DNA of 64,000 nt from Platanthera guangdongensis (Eukaryota > Streptophyta > Magnoliopsida > Asparagales > Orchidaceae): positions 6,293,765 to 6,357,764 of the forward strand of contig CM077150.1 of NCBI GenBank assembly GCA_039583875.1, written 5' to 3'. How positions within the stretch are numbered: the first letter of the stretch is position 1; each line of letters opens with the position of its first letter. A model generated the notes under the pieces. It had not been told where the DNA came from. It did no database searches and saw nothing but the letters and a program-made list of their open reading frames with translations. Position numbers and translations under genes: made by a program. Shown here one piece after another: positions 18,551 through 28,068 of this stretch.

Positions 18551-21373
18551 ATGACTTCCGCTTCTAATATCTACGTTATAGAGATAAACCTTTCTGCTCC
18601 TTCATCTTGGGTATTGGATACCGGATGTGGTTCTCACATTTGTACAAATGTGCAGGAACTGGGAAGGAGAAGATTGCTGAGTAAAGGGGAGGTGGACCTC
18701 CGCGTCGGCAATGGAGCAAGAGTTGCTGTTGTAGCCGTAGGAGTTTACCGTCTTTCTTTGCCCAGTGGGCTTGTAATAGAACTAAATAACTGTTATTTTG
18801 TTCCGGCCATAACTAGAAACATTATATCTATTTCATGTTTGGACATGATTGGATTTTCTTTTATAATTAAGAACAATTGTTGTTCTATATTTAAGAATGA
18901 TGTTTGTTATGCTGTAGCCCAATTGTTTAATGGTCTTTATGTTTTGAACTTGGACCATCTGATCTGTAATGTAGAAAATAATAAAAGACTAAGAACAAAT
19001 GACTCGAACCCTACTTTTCTCTGGCACTGTCGTTTGGGTCATATCAACGAGAAGCGCATATCCAAGCTCCATAGAGATGGACTTTTGGACTCATTTGATT
19101 ATGAATCATTTGAGCGATGCGAATCTTGCTTGTTAGGCAAGATGACTAAAGCTCCTTTCACTGGTTATACTGAGAGGGCTGAGGATCTCTTGGGTGTTGT
19201 ACATAGTGATGTATGCGGACCCATGAGTTCCATGGCTAGAGGTGGGTATTTCTACTTTATTACATTTACTGATGATTTCAGTAGATACGGATATGTGTAT
19301 CTTATGAAGTGCAAATCCGAGACCTTTGAAAAGTTCAAAGAGTTCAAAAATGAAGTAGAAAACCAGTTGGGTAGAAGGGTTAAAGCACTCCGATCTGATC
19401 GAGGTGGCGAATACCTGAGTCATGAGTTTCGTGATCATCTGAAAGAGTGTGGTATTGTATCACAGCTCACTCCACCTAGAACACCACAACATAATGGTGT
19501 GTCTGAGAGGAGAAATCGTACACTGTTAGACATGGTACGTTCGATGATGAGTCATGCAGACTTGTCTGTTTCCTTTTGGGGTTTTGCTTTAGAGACTGCT
19601 GCAATGACATTGAATCGCGCTCCAACGAAAACGGTTCTGAAGACACCATATGAGATATGGACTGGGAAGCGTCCTAGTATGTCGTTCATTAAAATTTGGG
19701 GCTGTGAGGCATACGTGAGATGTCAAATGCCTGACAAGCTGGAACCCAAATCGGATAAATGTTATCTGGTGGGATATCCTAAGGAAACGAAAGGGTATTA
19801 CTTTTACCTACCGTCTGAGGGCAAAGTGTTTGTCGCAAGGACTGATGTCTTCTTGGAGAAAGAGTTCTTATCAAAAAAGGCTGAAAAGGTAGAGCTTGAA
19901 GAAATTCAAGAACCACATGTAGTGAGTGAACCGGAATTGGATTCTGAGACAGGACTACAAGATGTTGTAGCTAGAGAACCTGCTCAGGGAACACAAGTCC
20001 TACGTAGATCTGGTAGACCGAGGTTTGAGCCTGAGAGATATGGATTTCTCGTGTCTCAAATAGGTAATGTGTTGCTTATGGATCATGATGATGAGCCAGC
20101 AACCTACCAAGAGGCTATGAATGGACCGGACTCCGACAAATGGCTTGAGGCTATGAAATCCGAAATGGACTCCATGTATGCAAACCAAGTTTGGAACTTG
20201 GTGGAACCACCTGAAGGGGTACGACCCATAGGGTGCAAGTGGGTCTTCAAGAAGAAGACCGACATGGATGAGAATGTACAGACATTCAAAGGGCGACTGG
20301 TGGCTAAAGGTTTCAAGCAAATTCATGGTATTGACTATGATGAGACCTTTTCCCCTGTTGTCATGGTAAAGTCCATAAGGATATTGCTTGCTGTTGCTGC
20401 GTATTATGACTACGAGATCTGGCAGATGGATGTCAAAACGACTTTCCTTAATGGAAACCTCCTTGAGGAAGTGTACATGACACAACCCGAGGGTTTTGTA
20501 TCCCCAGATGAAGCCACTAAAATATGCAAGCTGAATAAGTCCATTTATGGACTGAAACAGGCCTCTCGAAGTTGGAATCTTCGTTTTGATGAGAAAATCA
20601 AAAAGTTTGGTTTCATCAAGAATGAAGATGAGCCTTGTGTTTACAAGCGAATCAGTGGGAGCATTGTTGTCTTCCTGATATTGTATGTTGATGACATACT
20701 GTTGATTGGGAACGACATTCCTACCCTGAAAGTTGTTAAGAACAACCTAGGGAACTGCTTTTCAATGAAGGATTTGGGTGAAGCGACTTACATACTCGGT
20801 ATTAAGATCTATAGAGATAGATCGAAGAAGTTGCTGGGTTTGACCCAGAGTACATACATCGAAAAGGTGTTGAAGCGGTTCAACATGCTTGAGTCCAAGA
20901 AAGGATTTTTGCCCATGTCTCATGGTGTGAATCTCTCTAAGGACCAGTGTCCAAAATCTTGTGAAGATAAGGACCGCATGAAGTTGATTCCATATGCTTC
21001 GGCAATTGGATCAATCATGTACGCGATGTTATGTACTCGACCCGATATCTCCTTTGCTTTGAGCATGACTAGCAGGTATCAGTCAGACCCCGATGAGTGT
21101 CACTGGATTGCAGTCAAGAATGTCCTGAAGTACTTGAGAATGACTAAGGACGTGTTCTTGGTGTATGGTGGAGAGGAAGAGCTCGTTGTAAGTGGTTACA
21201 CGGATGCTAGCTTCCAAACTGATAGAGACGACTCCAAGTCTCAGTCAGGTTTTGTGTTTTGCCTGAATGGAGGAGCTGTGAGCTGGAAGAGTTCCAAGCA
21301 AGAGACAGTTGCCGATTCTACAACAGAGGCCGAGTATATCGCTGCAGCTAACGCGGCGAAGGAGGCTGTATGA
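18551..21373 (+). CDS. pol: Copia-1 Pol: protease, integrase, reverse transcriptase, RNase H
   Basis: The Copia domain order is clear. Protease active site WVLDTGCGSH (D at residue 23). GAG-pre-integrase zinc site LWHCRLGHINEKR...CESCLLGK (about 155-200). Integrase core with VHSDVCG, ALRSDRGGEY and NGVSERRNR, supplying the D, D and E. Reverse transcriptase from KWVFKKKTD, through QMDVKTTFLNG, to YVDD at residues 712-715. RNase H with SGYTDASFQ and STTEAEYIAA. The frame ends at TGA 21371-21373, where relatives have a tryptophan (AAKEAVW), and is open again to 21673, so the copy is broken by one nonsense change. It would copy the element RNA and integrate it. Confidence 0.9.
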   Translation: MTSASNIYVIEINLSAPSSWVLDTGCGSHICTNVQELGRRRLLSKGEVDLRVGNGARVAVVAVGVYRLSLPSGLVIELNNCYFVPAITRNIISISCLDMIGFSFIIKNNCCSIFKNDVCYAVAQLFNGLYVLNLDHLICNVENNKRLRTNDSNPTFLWHCRLGHINEKRISKLHRDGLLDSFDYESFERCESCLLGKMTKAPFTGYTERAEDLLGVVHSDVCGPMSSMARGGYFYFITFTDDFSRYGYVYLMKCKSETFEKFKEFKNEVENQLGRRVKALRSDRGGEYLSHEFRDHLKECGIVSQLTPPRTPQHNGVSERRNRTLLDMVRSMMSHADLSVSFWGFALETAAMTLNRAPTKTVLKTPYEIWTGKRPSMSFIKIWGCEAYVRCQMPDKLEPKSDKCYLVGYPKETKGYYFYLPSEGKVFVARTDVFLEKEFLSKKAEKVELEEIQEPHVVSEPELDSETGLQDVVAREPAQGTQVLRRSGRPRFEPERYGFLVSQIGNVLLMDHDDEPATYQEAMNGPDSDKWLEAMKSEMDSMYANQVWNLVEPPEGVRPIGCKWVFKKKTDMDENVQTFKGRLVAKGFKQIHGIDYDETFSPVVMVKSIRILLAVAAYYDYEIWQMDVKTTFLNGNLLEEVYMTQPEGFVSPDEATKICKLNKSIYGLKQASRSWNLRFDEKIKKFGFIKNEDEPCVYKRISGSIVVFLILYVDDILLIGNDIPTLKVVKNNLGNCFSMKDLGEATYILGIKIYRDRSKKLLGLTQSTYIEKVLKRFNMLESKKGFLPMSHGVNLSKDQCPKSCEDKDRMKLIPYASAIGSIMYAMLCTRPDISFALSMTSRYQSDPDECHWIAVKNVLKYLRMTKDVFLVYGGEEELVVSGYTDASFQTDRDDSKSQSGFVFCLNGGAVSWKSSKQETVADSTTEAEYIAAANAAKEAV

Positions 21374-21673
21374 ATTAGGAAATTCATCGGCGAGCTTGAT
21401 GTAGTTCCTAGCATTGTTGGTCCCGTAGTTCTCTACTGTGATAATAATGGTGCAATTGCACAATCTAAGGAACCTAGATCCCATCAGCGCTCCAAGCACA
21501 TACTCCGGCGGTTTCATCTTATTCGTGAGATTGTCGAACGAGGAGATGTAAACATTTGCAGAGTGCCGACTGAGGAGAATATTGCGGATCCGCTGACAAA
21601 GCCTCTCGCGCAGAGAAAGCATGATGGTCATACTAGATCGATGGGTATACGATACCTAAATGATCAACTCTAG
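21374..21673 (+). pseudogene. RNase H C-terminus of Copia-1 beyond premature stop
   Basis: In frame with pol after the TGA: IRKFIGELDVVP, LYCDNNGAIAQS, RSKHILRRFHLIRE, ENIADPLTKPLAQ and ...RYLNDQL before TAG at 21671-21673. These are the normal last 100 residues of Copia RNase H. Confidence 0.9.
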
Positions 21674-22643
21674 CGAGAATCTTGTGGATTGCATGTAAAT
21701 CTTGTATTTTGTTGGCTGTTTGTTCATATGATGAACTGTGTACCTAGTTTTTCTTTTATAATTAATGGCAAATTCTTTTATTATGAGTTTTTCTATATAT
21801 GATAGTTAAATGTTAACATAATAGATACCCTTAGAATGTTCGCTTCCATGAGACATCAAGTACGTGACTTGAATGTGAGAGCCTATGATTTATTTGAAGC
21901 TTCATTCTTAAAGGTCCCTGGTCGAGTATCATCATAAAAGCTAAGGGTGATGATGGTACATGAAGACTAGCACGTGTGTTGACTGATGACTGGTTCTCAC
22001 AGGTCATGATATTGTGATATCAAGTCATCACGTGGGTACTTGTTAGTGAACAAGTTGTACTGGACAGACCCAACCTGAGGCTACTCTGTGGATTGTCATC
22101 CAATCGTGTCACGAGTAGGTCTCAATTGACAATGGTGTTGTGGTCCTTTGACCTGAAGTCACAGCATTCATCAAGTGAGGAAGAGCGTGCTTTGATGCCA
22201 TCTAAAGTCTTCCTTGAGAAAGGTTGATGATAAGGGTGGTTGTTGGGCATGTTACGAATCATTTGGGTGTTTGTGTGTGAGCAGATATGGGATTTGTCCT
22301 TCTGTATGACAGGAGTTGCATCCATGGGCCCCTTGATGGAACTGGACTGAGAAATGCATGGTCATGCTTGGTTGAGTCAATATGTGATATTGGACTCACC
22401 ATTCTCTGGAAGTCCGTCTTGGATCAAGAAACTTTGATTGAGCTATTACGAGGGTGACACGGTCCATGCCTCTAGTTCTTTCCGGATGTAAGGGACAAAG
22501 GGACAAAGACAACGCTGATACATTGGTCATAAAGGCTTATGAGTTATAAACTCTTATTGCTTGGGGAGCAATGATGCATTGCTAGATGTCGCTCATTGTT
22601 TGCGAGGTTTTTGCTTTGATACTTTCGAGATCAAGTGGGAGTC
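21674..22643 (+). other. 3' untranslated region of Copia-1
   Basis: Non-coding and homologous to 28069-28922 in the second copy. No envelope-like frame. Ends in the purine-rich tract next to the 3' LTR. Confidence 0.8.
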
Positions 22644-23800
22644 TGTTGGAGTTACCATGATGATCTGGAAGTGATCAAACATGTAATCTCACTGCCAACG
22701 CGATATGAGCCTGCAGGGTCGCACATAAGAGATGTGGAGAAGTTGGACGATTGACTGTGTTGGTAAAGGTTGTCAATCACCGACCTGAATGGGGTCATGG
22801 GCAAAGTGTTGCCTTAAATGATCGTCGGGTTGGGCAAATGTTGCCTAAGAGGGCTGGTTAGGATTGTCGTCCGAGGGTCGATGACATTCGTCGAGAGTTG
22901 TTTTCTGATTCCCGCCGATCGGCGAGAATCATCTCTGATTCTCGCCGATCGACGAGAATCGTCGAGAATCAATATGTTGATTCTCGACGATCGACGACTT
23001 CGACATGTATCGTCGACCGCGGCTCGACGATCGACGAGTTCGACGAGTATCGTCGAGCGCGGCTCGACGATCGGCGAGAATCGTCGAGTATTGTACTCTG
23101 ATTCTCGCCGATCCTTGGTGATACTCGTCGACTGATTCTCGCCGAACCTGCTCAGTGATTCTCGCCGATTGTCGCCGATTCTCACCGATTGATACTCGCC
23201 GATTCTGAACCCTATTTTCGGGTGGTCTGCGGATAGCGATTTTCCTAAGTCTTTTATGCCTTCGGTATAAAAGGGACACTTAGGGTTTTATCGGTATAGA
23301 AGCTTTGAGCTCGCGATTTTCTCCTGTAGCAGATCGAAACCCGCGACGGAAAGAGTTCCGCTCGTTCGCTCTGCCGATCCCGATCCCGCCGCCGGAAGAG
23401 TTCCGCCGCCGTGTTCGCTCCGTCGACCACCTCTTCTCCGGCGACTGTCGCTGGTGCTGCAATCCCTGGCGCGGACCTAGCAGTCCATGGGAAAGCAAAG
23501 GTGCGGTCTTCTCCTTCCCGATAATCCGTGCGACGGATAGATCGGCGTTCTCCCGCTCGTGTGGACTTCTGCAGAAACGTGGACATTATTCCACGTAGAA
23601 CTCGCCGCTAGCAGGAAGCAGAAATTTGGAGCATCTCCGTTGAGTTGTGACTCAACGCCACCGAGGTAATTTTGCCCTAGTTTTACTAACTTCTTGATTC
23701 AACGTTCATGGCCCGATCTACATCTCTTTGGGTTTTTCTTGATGTTTTTCCTTCCGCTGCGTGCACAACTGTTGTGTCATACTCATAGAGAAACCCAACA
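22644..23800 (+). repeat. 3' LTR of Copia-1
   Basis: Same length as the 5' LTR, with about eleven substitutions and no indels seen. Ends TGTTGGAGTT and AACCCAACA. Confidence 0.95.
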
Positions 23801-23805
23801 GCCCG

Positions 23806-25103
23806 AGGGCTCGAAGTCCGCCTTGAGCTGAGTGGCGCAGGAGGACTCGTGGTTGATCCTGACAAAAACCTCTTAGATGACCCAGGATGCACTCTCGTGT
23901 TGGAAGGGCTCATGATCTGCTCCTACGCTCACGCTTTAGGAGTTCCTGGATCGTCCGTGCGGAGGTGGCAAAGAAGCTTTGTTCATTCTTGCCTTAGGCA
24001 GACCTAGGTCGTTTGGGAGGAGGTGGCAACGCTCCTTTGTCTGTTCACATCTCAAGAGGACCGAGGTCCGTTCAGGTGGAGGTGACAAAGAATCTTTGTT
24101 CGCTCACGTCTCAGAAGCACCGGGGTCCATCCAGGTGGAGGTGACAAAGAACTTTTGTTCGTTCGCGCCTTAAGAGAACCGAAGTTCGTCCAGGGGGAGG
24201 TGACAAGGAACCTTTGTTCGTTCGCGACTTAGGAGAACTGTGGTTCTTTCAGGTGGAGGTGGCGAATAACCTTTGTTGGTTCCCGTCTCAGGAGGACCGG
24301 GTTCCGTCCGGGTGGAGGTGGCGATAAACCTTTGTTCGTTCGTGCCTAAGGAGAACCGGAGTTCGTCCAGGAGGAGGTGGTGAGAAATCTTTGTTCGTTC
24401 GCGCTTTAGGAGAACCGGGGTTCGTCTAGGTGGAGGTGGCGTTGAACCTTTGTTCGTTCGCGCCTTAGGAGAACTGAGGTTTATCCAGGTGGAGGTGGTA
24501 AAGAAGCTTTGTCCGTTCGCGCTTTAAGAGGACCGTGGTTCGTCCGGGTGGAGATGACGAAGAACCTTTGTTCGTTCGCAACTCAGGAGAACCGAGGTTC
24601 GTCTAGGTGGAGGTGGCAAATTACTTGTGTTCGTTCGCGCCTTAGGAGGACCGGGATCCGTCCGAGTGAAGGTGCCGAAGAACCTTTGTTCGTTCACAGC
24701 TCAGGAGAATCAGAGTTCGTCCAGATGGAACTGACAAAGAACTTTTGTTTGTTCATGCCTTAGGAGAACCGGGGTCCGTCCGGGTGGAGTTGACGAAGAA
24801 CCTTTGTTCGTTCGCACCTCAGGAGAGCCACAGTTCGTCCTGGTGGAAGTGATGAAGAACCTTTGTTCGTTCGCGCCTCAGGAGGACTGTAGTCTGTCCG
24901 GGTGGAGGTGACGAAGAACATTTGTTAGTTTGCGCCTCAGGAGGATCCGGGTCCATCAGAGTGGAGATGACGTAGAACCTTTGTTTGTTCGCGTCTCAAG
25001 AGAATCGGGATTCGTCCAAGTGAAAGTGCAGACGAACCTTTGTCCATCTCATCTGGAAGGTGCAGACAGACCTTTGTTCGTCTCGCTTAGAAGGTATAGA
25101 AGG
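23806..25103. repeat. 59-bp tandem repeat array of family-2 copy 2
   Basis: After about 120 bp of spacer, units containing gaggtgacaaagaacctttgttcg recur every 59 bp (for example 24095, 24154, 24213, 24272) from about 23930 to about 25010, some eighteen to twenty copies. The last 100 bp pass into the 34-bp array. No reading frame is maintained across it. Confidence 0.85.
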
Positions 25104-25108
25104 ACTTT

Positions 25109-26864
25109 TGTAACGGACTCAGAGGCTGCCGCACCTTACAAGGCCGCACAGCGTGGACCGCTACAGGGCTGCAGCCCAATACACCCCAACGCCTCTCCCG
25201 CCTGTTTCTCAGCAAGGCGCGTTGTTGGCGCTAGGTTTCGAACCCGCAACCCTTGATAACAACTCTTCCAACACCGCTATCACCGACTGAGCTGCAGCTC
25301 AGTTGGTGATGAGCACTGTTGGAAGAGTTGCTATCAAGGGTTAGGCCGCACAGCGTGGACCGCTACAGGGCTGCAGCCCAATACACCCCAACGCCTCCTC
25401 GGCCTGTTTCTCAGCACGCCGCGTTGTTGGCGCTAGGTTTCGAACCCGCAACCCTTGATAGCCAATCATCCAACACCGCTATCACCGACTGAGCTGCAGC
25501 TCAGTTGGTGATAACGGTGTTGGATGATTGGCTATCAAGGGTTGCAGGTTCGAAACCTAGCGCCAACAACGCGGCGTGCTGAGAAACAGGCCGAGGAGGC
25601 GTTGGGGTGTATTGGGCTGCAGCCCTGTAGCGGTCCACGCTGTGCGGCCTAGTATAGGTGCGGCAGCCTCTGAGTCCGTTACATAAAAAGTGCACTTTTT
25701 ATGTAACGGACTCAGAGGCTGCCGCACCTATACTAGGCCGCACAGCGTGGACCGCTACAGGGCTGCAGCCCAATACACCCCAACGCCTCCTCGGCCTGTT
25801 TCTCAGCACGCCGCGTTGTTGGCGCTAGGTTCCGAACCCGCAACCCTTGATAGCAACTCTTCCAACAGTGCTCATCACCGACTGAGCTGCAGCTCAGTTG
25901 GTGATGAGCACTGTTGGAAGAGTTGCTATCAAGGGTTGCGGGTTCGAAACCTAGCGCCAACAACGTGCCTTGCTGAGAAACAGGCGGGAGAGGCGTTGGG
26001 GTGTATTGGGCTGCAGCCCTGTAGCGGTCCACGCTGTGCGGCCTAGTATAGGTGCGGCAGCCTCTGAGTCCGTTACATAAAAAGTGCACTTTTTATGTAA
26101 CGGACTCAGAGGCTGCCACACCTATACTAGGCCGCACAGCGTGGACCGCTACAGGGCTGCAGCCCAATACACCCCAACGCCTCCTCGGCCTGTTTCTCAG
26201 CACGCCGCGTTGTTGGCGCTAGGTTTCGAACCCGCAACCCTTGATAGCCAATCATCCAACACCGCTATCACCGACTGAGCTGCAGCTCAGTTGGTGATGA
26301 GCACTGTTGGAAGAGTTGCTATCAAGGGTTGCGGGTTCGAAACCTAGCGCCAACAACGCGGCGTGCTGAGAAACAGGCCGAGGAGGCGTTGGGGTGTATT
26401 GGGCTGCAGCCCTGTAGCGGTCCACGCTGTGCGGCCTAGTATAGGTGCGGCAGCCTCTGAGTCCGTTACATAAAAAGTGCACTTTTTATGTAACGGACTC
26501 AGAGGCTGCCGCACCTATACTAGGCCGCACAGCGTGGACCGCTACAGGGCTGCAGCCCAATACACCCCAACGCCTCCTCGGCCTGTTTCTCAGCACGCCG
26601 CGTTGTTGGCGCTAGGTTTCGAACCCGCAACCCTTGATAGCAACTCTTCCAACAGTGCTCATCACCGACTGAGCTGCAGCTCAGTCGGTGATGAGCACTG
26701 TTGGAAGAGTTGCTATCAAGGGTTGCGGGTTCGAAACCTAGCGCCAACAACGTGCCTTGCTGAGAAACAGGCGGGAGAGGCGTTGGGGTGTATTGGGCTG
26801 CAGCCCTGTAGCGGTCCACGCTGTGCGGCCTAGTATAGGTGCGGCAGCCTCTGAGTCCGTTACA
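25109..26864. mobile_element. Ten-unit alternating inverted array of tRNA-like units, TSD ACTTT
   Basis: Ends TGTAACGGACTC and GAGTCCGTTACA, flanked by exact ACTTT duplications (25104-25108 and 26865-26869). Ten units in alternating orientation are delimited by head palindromes (gagctgcagctc) centred near 25294, 25496, 25889, 26282 and 26676, and tail palindromes (aaaaagtgcacttttt) near 25692, 26086 and 26479, so most steps are 196-197 bp. One head unit is truncated at 25342 and joins a partial unit. Each unit has an A box (AGCTCAGTTGG or variant) and most have a B box GGTTCGAAACC about 50 bp on. It interrupts the 34-bp array of family-2 copy 2. Confidence 0.85.
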
Positions 26865-27118
26865 ACTTTCGTCCATCTCGCCTGGGAGGTGCAGGAAGAC
26901 TTTCACCAATCTCGCCTGTGAGGTGCAGTAAGACTTTCGTCGATCTCACCTGGAAGGTGCAGAAAGGTTTTCATCGATCTCGCCTGGGAGGTGCAGAAAG
27001 GCTTTCGTCGATCTCGCCTGGGAGGTCCAAAAAAAGCTTTCGCCGATCTCGTCTGAGTGGTGCAGAAGGGCTTTTGTCGATCTCGGTTGAGAGGGATCCG
27101 TCTGCTTGATCAGAGTCT
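26865..27118. repeat. 34-bp tandem repeat array
   Basis: Unit gatctcgcctgggaggtgca plus gaaaggctttcgtc, 34 bp, about seven copies. The same unit ends the block left of the fold-back array (about 25010-25103), so the array predates that insertion. Confidence 0.85.
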
Positions 27119-27119
27119 C

Positions 27120-27568
27120 CTTCTAAGGTATCTGAACTTTTTGTTGGAATGGTCGGAGCCCCCACTTAAGATATCCGAGCACTTTGTTTGAGAGAGGTCA
27201 GCGTTTCCACTTGAGATCGGACACTCTGTTTGGGAGAGCTACAGTCTCCACTTGGGACATCCAGACACTGTTTGGGAGAGGTAAGAGTCTCCACTTGAGA
27301 TATCTGAACACTCTGTTTGGGAGAACTCGGAGTATCCACTTCCGATATCTGAACACTATGTTTGAGAGAGGCTGGAATATCCACTTGGGATATCCGAACA
27401 CTCTGTTTGGGAGAGGCTAGAGTATCAACTTGGGATAACCAGACACTTTATTTGGGGGAGGCTGGAGTCTCCACTTAGGGTATCTGAACACTCTATTTGG
27501 GAGAAACCGAAGTATCCACTTGGGATATCTAAACACTCGGTTTGGGAGCGGTCGAAGTTTGCACTTGA
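27120..27568. repeat. 45-bp tandem repeat array cut by assembly gap
   Basis: About ten copies of a unit containing gaacactctgtttgggagag and tccacttgggatat. It is recognisably related to the 45/46-bp array at 5480-5898 (gaacactctgt and gagaggc shared), the only array type common to both family-2 copies. Confidence 0.85.
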
Positions 27569-28068
27569 NNNNNNNNNNNNNNNNNNNNNNNNNNNNNNNN
27601 NNNNNNNNNNNNNNNNNNNNNNNNNNNNNNNNNNNNNNNNNNNNNNNNNNNNNNNNNNNNNNNNNNNNNNNNNNNNNNNNNNNNNNNNNNNNNNNNNNNN
27701 NNNNNNNNNNNNNNNNNNNNNNNNNNNNNNNNNNNNNNNNNNNNNNNNNNNNNNNNNNNNNNNNNNNNNNNNNNNNNNNNNNNNNNNNNNNNNNNNNNNN
27801 NNNNNNNNNNNNNNNNNNNNNNNNNNNNNNNNNNNNNNNNNNNNNNNNNNNNNNNNNNNNNNNNNNNNNNNNNNNNNNNNNNNNNNNNNNNNNNNNNNNN
27901 NNNNNNNNNNNNNNNNNNNNNNNNNNNNNNNNNNNNNNNNNNNNNNNNNNNNNNNNNNNNNNNNNNNNNNNNNNNNNNNNNNNNNNNNNNNNNNNNNNNN
28001 NNNNNNNNNNNNNNNNNNNNNNNNNNNNNNNNNNNNNNNNNNNNNNNNNNNNNNNNNNNNNNNNNNNN
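27569..28068. other. Assembly gap, 500 N
   Basis: Exactly 500 N, a conventional placeholder, so the true distance is unknown. The missing part should contain the 5' LTR, gag and pol of Copia-2, if they exist, and the rest of the array. Confidence 1.

Larger units (their letters stand above)
15576..23800 (+). mobile_element. Copia-1, complete LTR retrotransposon, TSD GCCCG
   Basis: LTRs 15576-16732 and 22644-23800 are both 1157 bp and differ at roughly eleven positions by eye. The flanking duplication GCCCG is exact (15571-15575 and 23801-23805). The primer-binding site TGGTATCAAAGC (initiator Met tRNA type) is at 16734 and a purine-rich tract (gatcaagtgggagtc) lies just before 22644. gag (17714-18547) and pol (18551-21673) lie in one frame, broken by two TGA codons. 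It inserted in the body of family-2 copy 2, opposite to its orientation. A second copy of the family lies at 28069-30071. Confidence 0.95.

Noticed and set aside
15576..23800. Envelope-like third frame in Copia-1 (SIRE-type)
   Set aside because: The 970 bp after pol have no long frame on the plus strand.
23930..27568. CRISPR-like array
   Set aside because: Repeats are directly adjacent with no unique spacers, and the context is a plant genome.
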